64,000 nucleotides of DNA, taken from the NCBI RefSeq assembly GCF_003353175.1, contig NZ_QHKS01000008.1:186001-250000 (forward strand), in the 5' to 3' direction. The stretch comes from Paraburkholderia lacunae. GTDB lineage: Bacteria; Pseudomonadota; Gammaproteobacteria; Burkholderiales; Burkholderiaceae. How positions within the stretch are numbered: the stretch's first letter is position 1; each line of letters opens with the position of its first letter. Positions 44,407-52,677 of the stretch are shown piece by piece. The notes below the pieces were generated by a model. The model worked only from the letters and a program-made list of their open reading frames with translations, did no database searches and was not told the DNA's origin. Position numbers and translations under genes: made by a program.

Positions 44407-44448
44407 GTTCGTTTAAGTCTGTCTTAAGTTCGTTTAAGTCTGTCTTAA
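44407..44448 (+). promoter_or_regulatory. two tandem copies of a 21-mer upstream of the 157-residue gene
   Basis: The 21-mer beginning GTTCGTTTAAGTCTGTC and ending TTAA occurs twice head to tail (44407-44427 and 44428-44448). Its AT-rich TTTAAG/CTTAA core and two-helical-turn spacing suggest a pair of regulator-binding sites or overlapping promoter elements for the gene starting at 44583. Confidence 0.5.
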
Positions 44449-44582
44449 TAGTTGCTTGCCATGATGACGGCACAGATTCACATTCCGAGTCTGTCAGGCC
44501 GCCGGCGCATCGGCGGAGTTTGCCACCGGACAGCAGAATTCTGGTGGCAAAGCCGAGAGTTAGCGAAGGAGTTTGAACCGAT

Positions 44583-45056
44583 ATGTCCAGCAAATCGCGA
44601 TTCCGCAAGCACAGTCAGCCCGCAATGTCGCCGCTGTTGCGCGCGCTTACCTATAGCCGCACCGCGCACGAGCCTGTCACTGAAGCGATGCTTTTGCAGT
44701 GCTACACCGCTCTCGATGCATTCCGGCACGGCCACGGTTCGCGGAATCTGCACCTGACGTTGAGCCGGCATTTGCTTGTGTCGCAAGAACTTTCCCGTCT
44801 CGGGCTCGGGGCGGACATGCTCGCCGACATTGAAAGCGCACACGCGGCGATGGTCGAGATCGACGCCCGCGAGCATCGCGATGGCGTCTGGGCACTCGAA
44901 GAAAGCGAGTATTTCCACCTTTGCGCGGCGCTGGCGATTCTGGACGGGCAATTGTCCGTCGCATCGTTGAGCGACATCGCGAACGCGGAAGCGAAAATGA
45001 TCGAAGGGCTAATGAGGGCGGCGCAGATCCAGACGACTGCCGAGGCGGCGGTCTAA
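44583..45056 (+). CDS. hypothetical protein, 157 residues
   Basis: A soluble, mainly helical protein starting MSSKSRFRKHSQPAMSPLLR, with the histidine-rich LDAFRHGHGSRNLHLTLSRH and a long helix LSRLGLGADMLADIESAHAA. I do not recognise the family. GAAGGAG precedes the ATG. The tandem 21-mers lie about 135 bases upstream of its start, and the inverted repeat at 45085-45163 may terminate it. Confidence 0.7.
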   Translation: MSSKSRFRKHSQPAMSPLLRALTYSRTAHEPVTEAMLLQCYTALDAFRHGHGSRNLHLTLSRHLLVSQELSRLGLGADMLADIESAHAAMVEIDAREHRDGVWALEESEYFHLCAALAILDGQLSVASLSDIANAEAKMIEGLMRAAQIQTTAEAAV

Positions 45057-45084
45057 CCGAACGGCTCTTCGCTCCGTAGAACCT

Positions 45085-45163
45085 GGAGTCAAAAAACGCC
45101 CTACATGAGCTGCACCCCAAAAGTTGGACACCGGTCCAGCCTTTGGGGCGTTTTTTTGACTCC
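45085..45163. repeat. long inverted repeat with IS-end-like core
   Basis: The outer arms GGAGTCAAAAAACGCC and GGGGCGTTTTTTTGACTCC pair, and inside them CCCCAAA pairs with TTTGGGG and TGGAC with GTCCA. The left core TGAGCTGCACCCCAAAAGTT resembles terminal repeats of IS3-type elements. With A and T runs on the two sides it can terminate transcription from both converging genes. Confidence 0.6.
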
Positions 45164-45186
45164 GGAACGGAATAAGCCGCCGTCAC

Positions 45187-46623
45187 TCAGCGCGCGCTAA
45201 CCTTGTACCCATCGTTCAGCGTCTTCAGGAACGCGATGATGTCGCGCATGTCGTCATCGCTCATCGCGGGTTTGTCGCCGAATTTTCGGTCGAACGGCGC
45301 GTCCTTGTCGTCGATGTTCGCCTGGTACTTCGCCGGCAGATCATCGTACTTCTGGATCTTTCCATCGGGGCCGCGCGGATAGAACTTCTGCGGGGCGGTA
45401 TTGCGTTCGTTGTAGAACACCATGACGTCCTCGAGCGACCGATAAACGCCGTTGTGGAAAAACACCTGACGCGTGGCAACGTTGCGCAGAGTCGGCGTGA
45501 GGAACATCCCGCAATACTGCGTCTGGTCCTTCAGGTCGGTCCGGAAGGGCCCGCAGATACCCATGTCGAAGAAACGGTGGTCGCGGTTGGCGGCAAGGCT
45601 CGCATTGCGCGGTACACCGAGCGCCTCGTACTGGTAGTCCGTCAACATCGGCGGCAGGCCGTCGGAACCCGGCTTCGAAAGATGGCACCCCGCACAGTTC
45701 GCCTTCTTCGGGTCGTTGAACAGACGCAGCCCGTGCAGTTCCGCCTGACTGAGCCGCGCTTTCCCTTCCAGCCAATAGTCGTATTTGCTGGTGTAGGGAT
45801 GAAACGATTGCTCTTCCACCTGGTAGCGTGCAATCGCGAACATGGCCTCCGACATGGCGAGGTTCATGTTTTCGAAAACGTTCGGACCGAATAGCTGGAT
45901 GAAGTCGTTCCGGTACGGCGTGCGCTCGAGCTTCGCCAGGACGTCGGCCATGCTCGCATTCGCCATCTCGACCGGGTTCAGCATCGGACCGGATGCCTGT
46001 GCCTGGAGCGTGTCGGCGCGGCCGTCCCAGAACATGCCGCCTTGCGGGACCATCGCCGGTGCGGCGGGCGCCACACCCGCGTTCTTCTGGGCCTTGTCCA
46101 CGCCCGCCGCCTGAGCCGCGATCTGCGCGAGATCGGGGGCATTGTCCGCGTCGCCGCTATCCGGGCCGATGCTGAAATTAGGCTGCCGGTAGAGGTACAT
46201 GAGCGACTGCGGCGGCCGGTAGCCTTGCTGCGTCAGATCGGGCCCGCCCAACTGAACGGCCAGATTGTTCGCCGGCGCGTACGCGTGCGCCGGGCTATGG
46301 CACGACGCGCATGACTGGCGACCGGACGCGGAGAGCGTCGGGTCGAAAAATATCTTCTTGCCGAGCTGCGCCACTGCGCTGAGCTGAGCCGGAGCAACCG
46401 GACGCTGAAGCGCGATGGGATTGGCGTTCGCCCCCGTGAGGTCTTCGACGAGGGCGCCGACGGCTGCCGGAACTCGCGACGGGTATGCCAGCGCCCATGC
46501 ACAGAAGCCGATCAGCGCGATCGGCACGGCGGCGGCGAGCAGCATCAGAATGCGGCGCGCGCTGTACCTCGGCTGATTCCGGGTAGGAGGAGATTCGACG
46601 GGAGGAGCGGCGGAAGCGGGCAT
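45187..46623 (-). CDS. di-heme cytochrome c peroxidase (MauG/CcpA type)
   Basis: A 478-residue protein anchored by one N-terminal helix (ILMLLAAAVPIALIGFCAWA, about 25-44) with its body in the periplasm. Two c-type heme sites are present: Cys105-x2-Cys108-His109 (CASCHSPAHAYAP) and Cys310-x2-Cys313-His314 (CAGCHLSKPG). GGMFWDGRADTL and the TPTLRNVATRQVFFHNGVYR stretch are typical. It reduces H2O2 or carries out MauG-like oxidations with electrons from a cytochrome. A terminator separates it from the upstream phosphoesterase gene, so it may have its own promoter. Confidence 0.88.
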   Translation of the reverse strand: MPASAAPPVESPPTRNQPRYSARRILMLLAAAVPIALIGFCAWALAYPSRVPAAVGALVEDLTGANANPIALQRPVAPAQLSAVAQLGKKIFFDPTLSASGRQSCASCHSPAHAYAPANNLAVQLGGPDLTQQGYRPPQSLMYLYRQPNFSIGPDSGDADNAPDLAQIAAQAAGVDKAQKNAGVAPAAPAMVPQGGMFWDGRADTLQAQASGPMLNPVEMANASMADVLAKLERTPYRNDFIQLFGPNVFENMNLAMSEAMFAIARYQVEEQSFHPYTSKYDYWLEGKARLSQAELHGLRLFNDPKKANCAGCHLSKPGSDGLPPMLTDYQYEALGVPRNASLAANRDHRFFDMGICGPFRTDLKDQTQYCGMFLTPTLRNVATRQVFFHNGVYRSLEDVMVFYNERNTAPQKFYPRGPDGKIQKYDDLPAKYQANIDDKDAPFDRKFGDKPAMSDDDMRDIIAFLKTLNDGYKVSAR

Positions 46624-46636
46624 GGGAGCTAAAAAC

Positions 46637-46670
46637 AAAAAAAGTTGCCAGCCCGGAAACGGTTGGCAAC
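46637..46670 (-). terminator. intrinsic terminator on the minus strand
   Basis: A 10-bp stem with one G-U pair (GTTGCCAGCC / GGTTGGCAAC) and a 7-base loop has a run of seven A on its left, then C and more A, giving stem plus U7 on the minus strand. It ends the phosphoesterase transcript 14 bases before the peroxidase start codon. Confidence 0.85.
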
Positions 46671-46727
46671 ACGGGGGTACTGTCCAGCCGCGCGCCGGCG
46701 TCTTGCCGCCGGCGCGAGCCGCGGAAG

Positions 46728-48416
46728 CTAGATTGCCGGCACCGACGAGACCGGCGTGCCCAGGTTCGGGTCGACGAACAAAGTCGGGTTGTTGCCGCTG
46801 CCGCCGAAGTTGAACAGGCTCATGATGCTGCCTGCCGTCGCATCGAAAGAGCCGCCGCCGATTCGCTGGCCGCCCAGCCAGTTGTCTTCGATGAAGCGAA
46901 CCACGGACGCCTGACTGATCGCCGTGTGGTCGACATAATTGACCTTCGCCCACGGCGAAATCACGAGGAACGGAATGCGCGTGCCGGGGCCGCAACGGCC
47001 GTTGACCGCCGCGCCATTCACGCCGGCCGGCGCCGTGCCCGTGCCGCACGTGCCGGAGCCGTTCAGCTGGTCTGCCTGAGCATCGAACGACGAAGACGTC
47101 GGGTTCGCGTAAGCATGGTCGTACCAGCCATCCGAATCGTCCCACGCGACGATCACGGCCGTGCTCTTCCAGTCAGGCTGTTGCTGGAGGAAGTTGACGA
47201 TCCTGGCCGTGAACGCCTGTTCGTCGAGCGGGTCGGAGTAGCCCGCGTGGCCGTCCTGGAACGCCGGCGCCTTGATGAAGCTGACCGACGGATAGTTGCC
47301 CGCCTTCACGCTTGCAAAGAAGTCGTCGGTGTCGTACTGGTGGTTCGCCGGGTCAGCCGTCTTGCCGTCCGACTCGAGCGTGTAGCCGATGGCCGCCGTC
47401 GCGCTCGGACGCAAGTGCTGCGGATTCGCCGTCGACGCGTAGTACTGGAACCAGTTGTGGTGCGGGATATAGTCGGTCGTTGCCTGTCCGACCACCGGCG
47501 ACACCGTGCTGCGCTTGCAGCCGGTCGTGCCGTTGCTGTTGGTGGTCGCGAGGTTGAAGCCGCCCATGAAGCCGCCCCACGTGATGTTCTTCGCGTTGAG
47601 CAGATCGCCGATGTTCTTGCCGGACATCAGGATCTGGTCGGTCGTGCTGGAGCACGTGTCGGAAGCCGGGTCGGCGTCGTTGATCAGCGTAATGCCGCCC
47701 TGGCCGTCGTTGACGTAATACGAGTGCGACGCCGTCGATAGATTGAACGGCTGCTGGCTGGTCTTGACGAGTTGCACGCCGTTGTTCTGGCCGGAGATCA
47801 CTTCCAGCGCACCCGGAGTCGACGGGCCGTACGTATCCGTATAGGCGTTGTCGCTCATCGCAAAGTTCTGCGCCCAATTCCACATCGCCGTCACGGTGTT
47901 GCCGTCGTAGTAGCCCATGACCTGGCCGGTCGTACCGAAGGCGCCTGCACCACCGCTCGAACCTTTACCCGTGTATTTTGGAAACAGGTCAGCCGCGCCA
48001 TTGTTATACGCTTGCTGCTCTGCCGTATAAGCGTGGTTCTGGTCGGCCGTCGCGGCCTGCGTCCGGTCCAGCCGGAACGGATTCGCCGCGCCCGTGCCGT
48101 TCGCGGTGTTCGTGAAGTTGGGGTTCGCGCTCAGCAGCGTGCCGCTCAGGCCGTTCACGGTCGGCGTGCCTGCGGCAGCCGTGAAAGCAGGTTCGCCCGC
48201 CGGATTGGTTGCACTCGGATAGGTGGCGAAGTAATGGTCGAACGAGACGTTCTCGTTATAGATCACGACCACATGCTTGATGGGCGTCGAGGTGGTCAAT
48301 TGATTCTGCACTGACACGGGGGTGAGCGAATTACCGCCGTTGTCATTGCCGCACGCATAGAGCGAGACTGCCATCGCTATGCCTGATACGCCAAACAGGA
48401 AGGTTCGAGAAAACAT
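46728..48416 (-). CDS. second AcpA-type phosphoesterase, probable lipoprotein
   Basis: A 562-residue exported hydrolase with signal and lipobox in FLFGVSGIAMAVSLYACG. The active-site region is VVVIYNENVSFDHYFATYPS; MGYYDGNTVTAMWNWAQNFA, FIKAPAFQDGHAGYSDP, VIVAWDDSDGWYDH and CGPGTRIPFLVISPWAKVNYV follow in the family order. It parallels the protein at 6949-8637 but is a distinct paralogue. In Burkholderia such genes often neighbour a di-heme peroxidase, as here. Confidence 0.9.
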   Translation of the reverse strand: MFSRTFLFGVSGIAMAVSLYACGNDNGGNSLTPVSVQNQLTTSTPIKHVVVIYNENVSFDHYFATYPSATNPAGEPAFTAAAGTPTVNGLSGTLLSANPNFTNTANGTGAANPFRLDRTQAATADQNHAYTAEQQAYNNGAADLFPKYTGKGSSGGAGAFGTTGQVMGYYDGNTVTAMWNWAQNFAMSDNAYTDTYGPSTPGALEVISGQNNGVQLVKTSQQPFNLSTASHSYYVNDGQGGITLINDADPASDTCSSTTDQILMSGKNIGDLLNAKNITWGGFMGGFNLATTNSNGTTGCKRSTVSPVVGQATTDYIPHHNWFQYYASTANPQHLRPSATAAIGYTLESDGKTADPANHQYDTDDFFASVKAGNYPSVSFIKAPAFQDGHAGYSDPLDEQAFTARIVNFLQQQPDWKSTAVIVAWDDSDGWYDHAYANPTSSSFDAQADQLNGSGTCGTGTAPAGVNGAAVNGRCGPGTRIPFLVISPWAKVNYVDHTAISQASVVRFIEDNWLGGQRIGGGSFDATAGSIMSLFNFGGSGNNPTLFVDPNLGTPVSSVPAI

Positions 48417-48653
48417 GCGTTTTAACTCCGGGTATTGTTTTGCTAGTTATTCTTCGACCGCTGTTCGTGGCGAACTCAGCGGGCGCGTGAGGACCGTTTA
48501 AAAAACCCACGCACATTGGAACATCGGGGCGTTACCGGCTAATGGCGCTTTGCTTACCCGGCTATTACGTTGCGGGGCGTAATACCAAGCTGATTGAAGG
48601 ACTTCGTAAGGCAAGTCCGAGATTGACGCAGGCCTGAATAGATCGCCTCGGCG

Positions 48654-48677
48654 AAAAAAGCCGGCATAAAGCCGGCT
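48654..48677 (-). terminator. intrinsic terminator on the minus strand
   Basis: AGCCGGC and GCCGGCT form a perfect 7-bp stem with a 5-base loop and six A on the left, giving stem plus U6 on the minus strand. It fits the 3' end of the decayed gene at 48778-49011. Confidence 0.8.
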
Positions 48678-48682
48678 CTAAA

Positions 48683-48713
48683 AAGTTCTAGCATTCCGAG
48701 TTAACTAGAACTT
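48683..48713. repeat. 9-bp perfect inverted repeat
   Basis: AAGTTCTAG and CTAGAACTT pair around a 13-base AT-rich loop, next to the terminator at 48654-48677. It may be a second terminator hairpin or an operator. Confidence 0.5.
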
Positions 48714-48777
48714 GCAAGGACGGCGCGATCATACCTGGACCTGGCTTAAGAGAAGCTGATGCGCGGCTACGCCCACT

Positions 48778-49011
48778 CTAATCGTTGTACTTCGTAAAAT
48801 CGTAGTACCCGATGCCGTTCTGTCCGCCGCCCCATTTGCACAAGCCGCGAGCCACCCGTCATCCATGCCGGGAACGGGCAATTCGTGCAGCTTTGCACGC
48901 CGGCCAGCGGCCCGCCTGGTGTCAGGAACTGTGCGGCGAAGTCCGGCAGCAGCGTCGGCCATGTGATCGTGCTGCCCGCTGCCGCGCCCACCGGGCTGCC
49001 CGGATTGATAT
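48778..49011 (-). pseudogene. frameshifted 3' remnant of an exported protein
   Basis: One minus frame reads NPGSPVGAAAGSTITWPTLL, then PDFAAQFLTPGGPLAGVQSC with a CTNC pair; another frame carries the end WGGGQNGIGYYDFTKYND and the stop at 48778. The two halves need a frameshift near 48835 to join, and a normal terminator follows. The composition suggests a secreted protein. I cannot name the family. Confidence 0.45.
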
Positions 49012-49413
49012 GTGATTCGTTTGTTGTGCCGGCAGATTATGCCGATAAATACCGCTGTATCGCCGCGCTATGTCGAGGCGTTTTTGTCGAATGGCAAGCC
49101 GATTTTTGTCCGCGGATTTTAATCCGCAAACGGGGCTTTCACAGCAGGTTTAACGCGTTGAGAAAATGCTCGAAAGCGGGCGGTTTTGTATCGCGCGACG
49201 AATAATGAAGAGCAGATCACGCAATCCACATGCCGTATCGGCGTTACGAGTGTTCGTAGGGGGCCGAATTAACCGCAATTCTGGCGTTGAGACGGGTTTG
49301 CTGGACTCATCCGCGCTTGTTAGACTGGCTCTCGCAAGTCATCCGCAAGCGCGTTTTTGCCGTCATACGCCTGTCGGGCGTTCACGTCTGCGGCACGATC
49401 AATCGGAGACGCC

Positions 49414-49767
49414 ATGTCTTATATGCTGCTTATTGTCGAACCCCCTGAACAACGCATTGAACGTGGCGAGGCTGCCGGGCGCGAAGTCTACGACGAGATG
49501 GTGCGCTTCGCCGCCGATCTGAAAGAGCGCGGCAAACTGCTCGCGGTCGAATCGCTGACCTCCACTGACGACGCCGTGCGCGTGCAGGTACGCGAAGGCC
49601 GCGCGAGGCTGCTCGACGGCCCGTTTGCCGAAGCCAAGGAGATGATTGGTGGCTTCTTCCTGCTCGATTGTGAAACGCGCGAGGAAGCGGTCGCGATCGC
49701 GCAAGCCTGCCCGGCGGCATCCTGGTGCACGGTCGAAGTCCGCAAGGTCGGGCCTTGTTTCGTGTAA
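49414..49767 (+). CDS. YCII-related DGPF-domain protein
   Basis: A 117-residue protein starting MSYMLLIVEPPEQRIERGEA, with the DGPF motif in ARLLDGPFAEAKEMIGGFFL and EEAVAIAQACPAA. DGPF proteins are encoded next to ECF42 sigma factors; their biochemical role is unknown. GGAG precedes the ATG. It is the first gene of the operon that ends in the sigma factor. Confidence 0.9.
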   Translation: MSYMLLIVEPPEQRIERGEAAGREVYDEMVRFAADLKERGKLLAVESLTSTDDAVRVQVREGRARLLDGPFAEAKEMIGGFFLLDCETREEAVAIAQACPAASWCTVEVRKVGPCFV

Positions 49768-49912
49768 GCGGCGCGCGCCACGTGTACTTCACCTGGTGTT
49801 TTCCCTTGGTTTAGAAAATCGGTGTCGATCCGGTCGCGTACCGCTCGTCGTGTGAGTAAGGAGCCAGCGAACAAGCCGCGGCTTTCCACTCACAACGCAA
49901 GGAGCGATTGCG

Positions 49913-50326
49913 ATGCGATTCATGATCATGGTGAAGGCGACAGCCGCCAGCGAAGCCGGCGTCATGCCGGAAGCATCCCTGATGGCCGCGATGGGCACGT
50001 ACCACGAAGAGCTGGCCAAGGCCGGTGTGCTGCTCGACGCAACCGGCCTGCAACCGAGTTCAAAGGGCTGGCGCATCCGCTACAGCGGCGGCAAGCGCAC
50101 AGTGGTCGACGGCCCGTTCGCCGAGACCAGGGAACTGGTCGCCGGCTACACGCTGATCCAGGTTCGCTCGCGTGAAGAAGCGATGGAATGGGCGCGGCGC
50201 TTTCCGGCGCCATTCGGCGAGCAGGCCGACGGCGAGATCGAAGTGCGGCAACTGTTCGAACTCGAAGACTTCGAGCCCGGCCCCGAAGTGGATCGCTTTC
50301 GCGAACTGAACGCGGACAAGCGTTGA
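49913..50326 (+). CDS. second YCII-related DGPF-domain protein
   Basis: A 137-residue paralogue starting MRFMIMVKATAASEAGVMPE, with VVDGPFAETRELVAGYTLIQ and a C-terminal extension (FELEDFEPGPEVDRFRELN). It belongs to the same DGPF group. CAAGGAGCG lies upstream. It is the second gene of the operon. Confidence 0.9.
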   Translation: MRFMIMVKATAASEAGVMPEASLMAAMGTYHEELAKAGVLLDATGLQPSSKGWRIRYSGGKRTVVDGPFAETRELVAGYTLIQVRSREEAMEWARRFPAPFGEQADGEIEVRQLFELEDFEPGPEVDRFRELNADKR

Positions 50327-50387
50327 TCCCAACGCCGATCGATGCGCCGATTCAAGCGCCGATCCGGCTACATCGAAAGGATTCGTC

Positions 50388-50915
50388 ATGCTCAAAACCA
50401 TTCTGATCGCCGTCGTCGCGGCCGTGGCTCTGGTGCTGATCTACGCGGCGACGCGGCCCGACAGCTTTCGCATTGAACGCAGTGTGCGGATCAAGGCGCC
50501 GCCAGAGCGGATTTATTCGCTGATCGACAACCTGCATCAGTTCAACCTGTGGAATCCGTTCCTGCTCAAGGACCCCGCGACGCAAGGCACGTACAGCGGC
50601 TCGACGAGCGGCAAGGGTGCGCGTTATGCGTGGCGAAGCGACAAGATCGGCGTGGGGCAGATGGAGATCGCCGATACCGCGGCGTCGTCGAGCGTGACGA
50701 TGAACCTCGATTTCATCAAGCCATTCGAGGCGCACAACATTGCCGAATTCACGTTGAAGCCCGATGCGGATGCGACTCAGGTCACCTGGGCGATGCACGG
50801 ACCGGCGCCGTTTCTGTCGAAGCTGATGCAGGTTTTCATCAGCATGGACAAAATGGTCGGCAAGGATTTCGAAGAGGGCCTGAGCAATCTGAAAACGATT
50901 GCCGAGGCGAGCTGA
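50388..50915 (+). CDS. SRPBCC-fold protein with N-terminal membrane anchor
   Basis: A 175-residue protein. The first 20 residues form a hydrophobic anchor (ILIAVVAAVALVLIYAAT), followed by a polyketide-cyclase/START-like fold: IERSVRIKAPPERIYSLIDN, LHQFNLWNPF, and a final helix with MVGKDFEEGLSNLKTIAE. Such domains bind hydrophobic ligands. AAAGGA precedes the ATG. It is the third gene of the DGPF/ECF operon. Confidence 0.85.
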   Translation: MLKTILIAVVAAVALVLIYAATRPDSFRIERSVRIKAPPERIYSLIDNLHQFNLWNPFLLKDPATQGTYSGSTSGKGARYAWRSDKIGVGQMEIADTAASSSVTMNLDFIKPFEAHNIAEFTLKPDADATQVTWAMHGPAPFLSKLMQVFISMDKMVGKDFEEGLSNLKTIAEAS

Positions 50916-50966
50916 CGGCGCCGCCGATCCGGTGGCCCGCACACAACCCGATGAATGGACTCCATC

Positions 50967-51374
50967 ATGCATAAGCAGATCTACGTGAACCTCGCTGTCG
51001 GCAATCTCGAACGTTCGAAGGCATTTTTCAGCGCGATCGGTTTTGGCTTCGAAGCGCGATTCACCAACGAACAGGCAGCGTGTCTGATCCTCGGCGAGAA
51101 CATCTACGCGATGCTGCTGGTCAAGGAGCTGTTCAAGTCCTTCACACGCAAGACGCTGTGCAATCCGCAAGAAAGCACTGAGGCGCTGGTGGGCCTCTCA
51201 TGCGAGAGCCGCGCCGAAGTGGATGCGCTGGTCGCGAAAGCGATCGCCGCCGGCGGCACGGCGCCGCGCGCGCCGCAGGACTACGGCTTCATGTACGGGC
51301 ATGGCTTCGAGGATATCGACGGACACATCTGGGAGCTGATCTATATGGACCCGAACGCCAACGCAGCGGGTTGA
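50967..51374 (+). CDS. VOC-family (glyoxalase/bleomycin resistance-like) protein
   Basis: A 135-residue protein starting MHKQIYVNLAVGNLERSKAF, with FSAIGFGFEARFTNEQAACL and FEDIDGHIWELIYMDP, whose Glu and His are candidate metal ligands. Related proteins (PhnB-like) commonly travel with DGPF/ECF42 modules. An ATG four codons earlier is also possible. The stop lies four bases before the sigma-factor start. Confidence 0.88.
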   Translation: MHKQIYVNLAVGNLERSKAFFSAIGFGFEARFTNEQAACLILGENIYAMLLVKELFKSFTRKTLCNPQESTEALVGLSCESRAEVDALVAKAIAAGGTAPRAPQDYGFMYGHGFEDIDGHIWELIYMDPNANAAG

Positions 51375-51378
51375 GGCC

Positions 51379-52653
51379 GTGACGACGGCGGCCACGCATC
51401 GTGCCATCGAGGCGGTCTGGCGGATCGAATCCGCCAAGGTCATCGCCCACGTCGCGCGGATGGTGCGCGACGTGGGGCTGGCCGAGGAGTTGGCGCAGGA
51501 CGCGCTGGTGGCGGCGCTCGAACACTGGCCCGACGCGGGCGTGCCCGATAACCCCGGAGCGTGGCTGATGGCGACCGCGAAGAACCGCGCGCTCGACCGC
51601 TTGCGCCAGGAAGCGTTGCATGCTCGCAAGCGCGAGGAGCTGGGTCACGACCTCGATGCACAGGAGGCTCACCTCGTGCCGGATTTCGTCGATGCCCTCG
51701 ATGCAGCACGTGCCGACGATATCGGCGACGATCTGCTGCGGCTGATCTTCACCGCCTGTCATCCTGTGTTGTCCACCGATGCACGCGTCGCGCTGACGCT
51801 GCGCCTGCTCGGCGGCCTGACCACGGAGGAAATCGCGCGCGCGTTCCTCGTGCCCGAGCCGACCATCGCGCAGCGCATCGTGCGCGCCAAGCGCACGCTG
51901 TCGGCGGCCAAGGTGCCGTTCGAAGTGCCGCAAGCGGATGCGCGTGCGCCGCGGCTTGCGTCGGTACTCGAAGTGATCTACCTGATTTTCAATGAAGGCT
52001 ATTCGGCCACAGCCGGCGACGACTGGATGCGCCCGGCGCTATGCGAGGAAGCGCTGCGGCTTGGGCGCGTGCTGAGCGGTCTGGTGCCGGACGAAAGCGA
52101 AGTGCACGGCCTCGTCGCGTTGATGGAGATTCAGGCGTCGCGCACGCATGCGCGTACCGATGCCGAGGGCCGTCCGGTGCTGTTGCTCGACCAGGACCGC
52201 AGCCGCTGGGATCCGCTCCTGATCCGCCGCGGGCTGGCCGCGCTCGGCAGTTCGCACGCGCTCGGCGGCGCGAGCGGACCGTATGCGCTGCAAGCGGCGT
52301 TGGCCGCGTGTCATGCGCGCGCCCGACGTGCCGAGGACACCGACTGGGAGCAGATCGTCGCGTTATATGACGCGCTGGCGCAGGTGGCGCCTTCGCCGGT
52401 CGTGGAGTTGAATCGCGCGGTGGCGGTGGGCATGGCGTTCGGGCCGGCCGCGGGTCTGGAAATTGTCGATGCGCTCGCCGCCGACGCGACGCTCGCGAAC
52501 TACCACTGGTTGCCGAGCGTGCGCGGCGATCTCCTGGCCAAGCTCGGGCGCGTGGACGAGGCGCGCGCCGAATTCGAACGCGCCGCTGCGATGACGCGCA
52601 ACGCGCGCGAGCGGGAGTTGTTGCTCGCGCGTGCGCGCGAGATGGCGCATTGA
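51379..52653 (+). CDS. ECF42-type RNA polymerase sigma factor with C-terminal TPR-like domain
   Basis: A 424-residue extracytoplasmic-function sigma factor. Sigma-2 is at about 25-80 (VARMVRDVGLAEELAQDALV, LMATAKNRALDRLR) and sigma-4 at about 125-175 (DARVALTLRLLGGLTTEEIA, VPEPTIAQRIVRAKR). A long C-terminal extension with TPR-like helices follows (VVELNRAVAVGMAFGPAAGL, LGRVDEARAEFERAA). No anti-sigma gene is present; in ECF42 the extension is thought to control activity. It starts with GTG, four bases after the VOC gene, and probably drives its own operon. Confidence 0.92.
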   Translation: MTTAATHRAIEAVWRIESAKVIAHVARMVRDVGLAEELAQDALVAALEHWPDAGVPDNPGAWLMATAKNRALDRLRQEALHARKREELGHDLDAQEAHLVPDFVDALDAARADDIGDDLLRLIFTACHPVLSTDARVALTLRLLGGLTTEEIARAFLVPEPTIAQRIVRAKRTLSAAKVPFEVPQADARAPRLASVLEVIYLIFNEGYSATAGDDWMRPALCEEALRLGRVLSGLVPDESEVHGLVALMEIQASRTHARTDAEGRPVLLLDQDRSRWDPLLIRRGLAALGSSHALGGASGPYALQAALAACHARARRAEDTDWEQIVALYDALAQVAPSPVVELNRAVAVGMAFGPAAGLEIVDALAADATLANYHWLPSVRGDLLAKLGRVDEARAEFERAAAMTRNARERELLLARAREMAH

Positions 52654-52677
52654 GCGGCGGGGCGAACGGTATCGAAC

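Larger units (their letters stand above)
43632..44582. other. 950-bp region with minisatellite and terminator, no firm gene
   Basis: The stretch holds a 27-bp minisatellite (44107-44268), a strong plus-strand terminator (44350-44380) and a duplicated 21-mer (44407-44448). The terminator implies that a transcript crosses the minisatellite. In one plus frame the repeat reads almost pure Ser with Asn, Thr and Arg, ending IVS and a stop near 44290, but no start codon is found; in another it reads AVAVRVAVH repeats from a TTG at 44020. I cannot say which, if any, is translated. Confidence 0.5.
48417..49413. other. 1-kb region with terminators and a decayed gene
   Basis: The left part holds the phosphoesterase promoter and two hairpins (48654-48677 and 48683-48713). 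The middle holds a frameshifted gene remnant (48778-49011). From 49012 to 49413 the DNA is AT-richer, with no supported gene, and includes the promoter of the DGPF operon. Confidence 0.45.
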
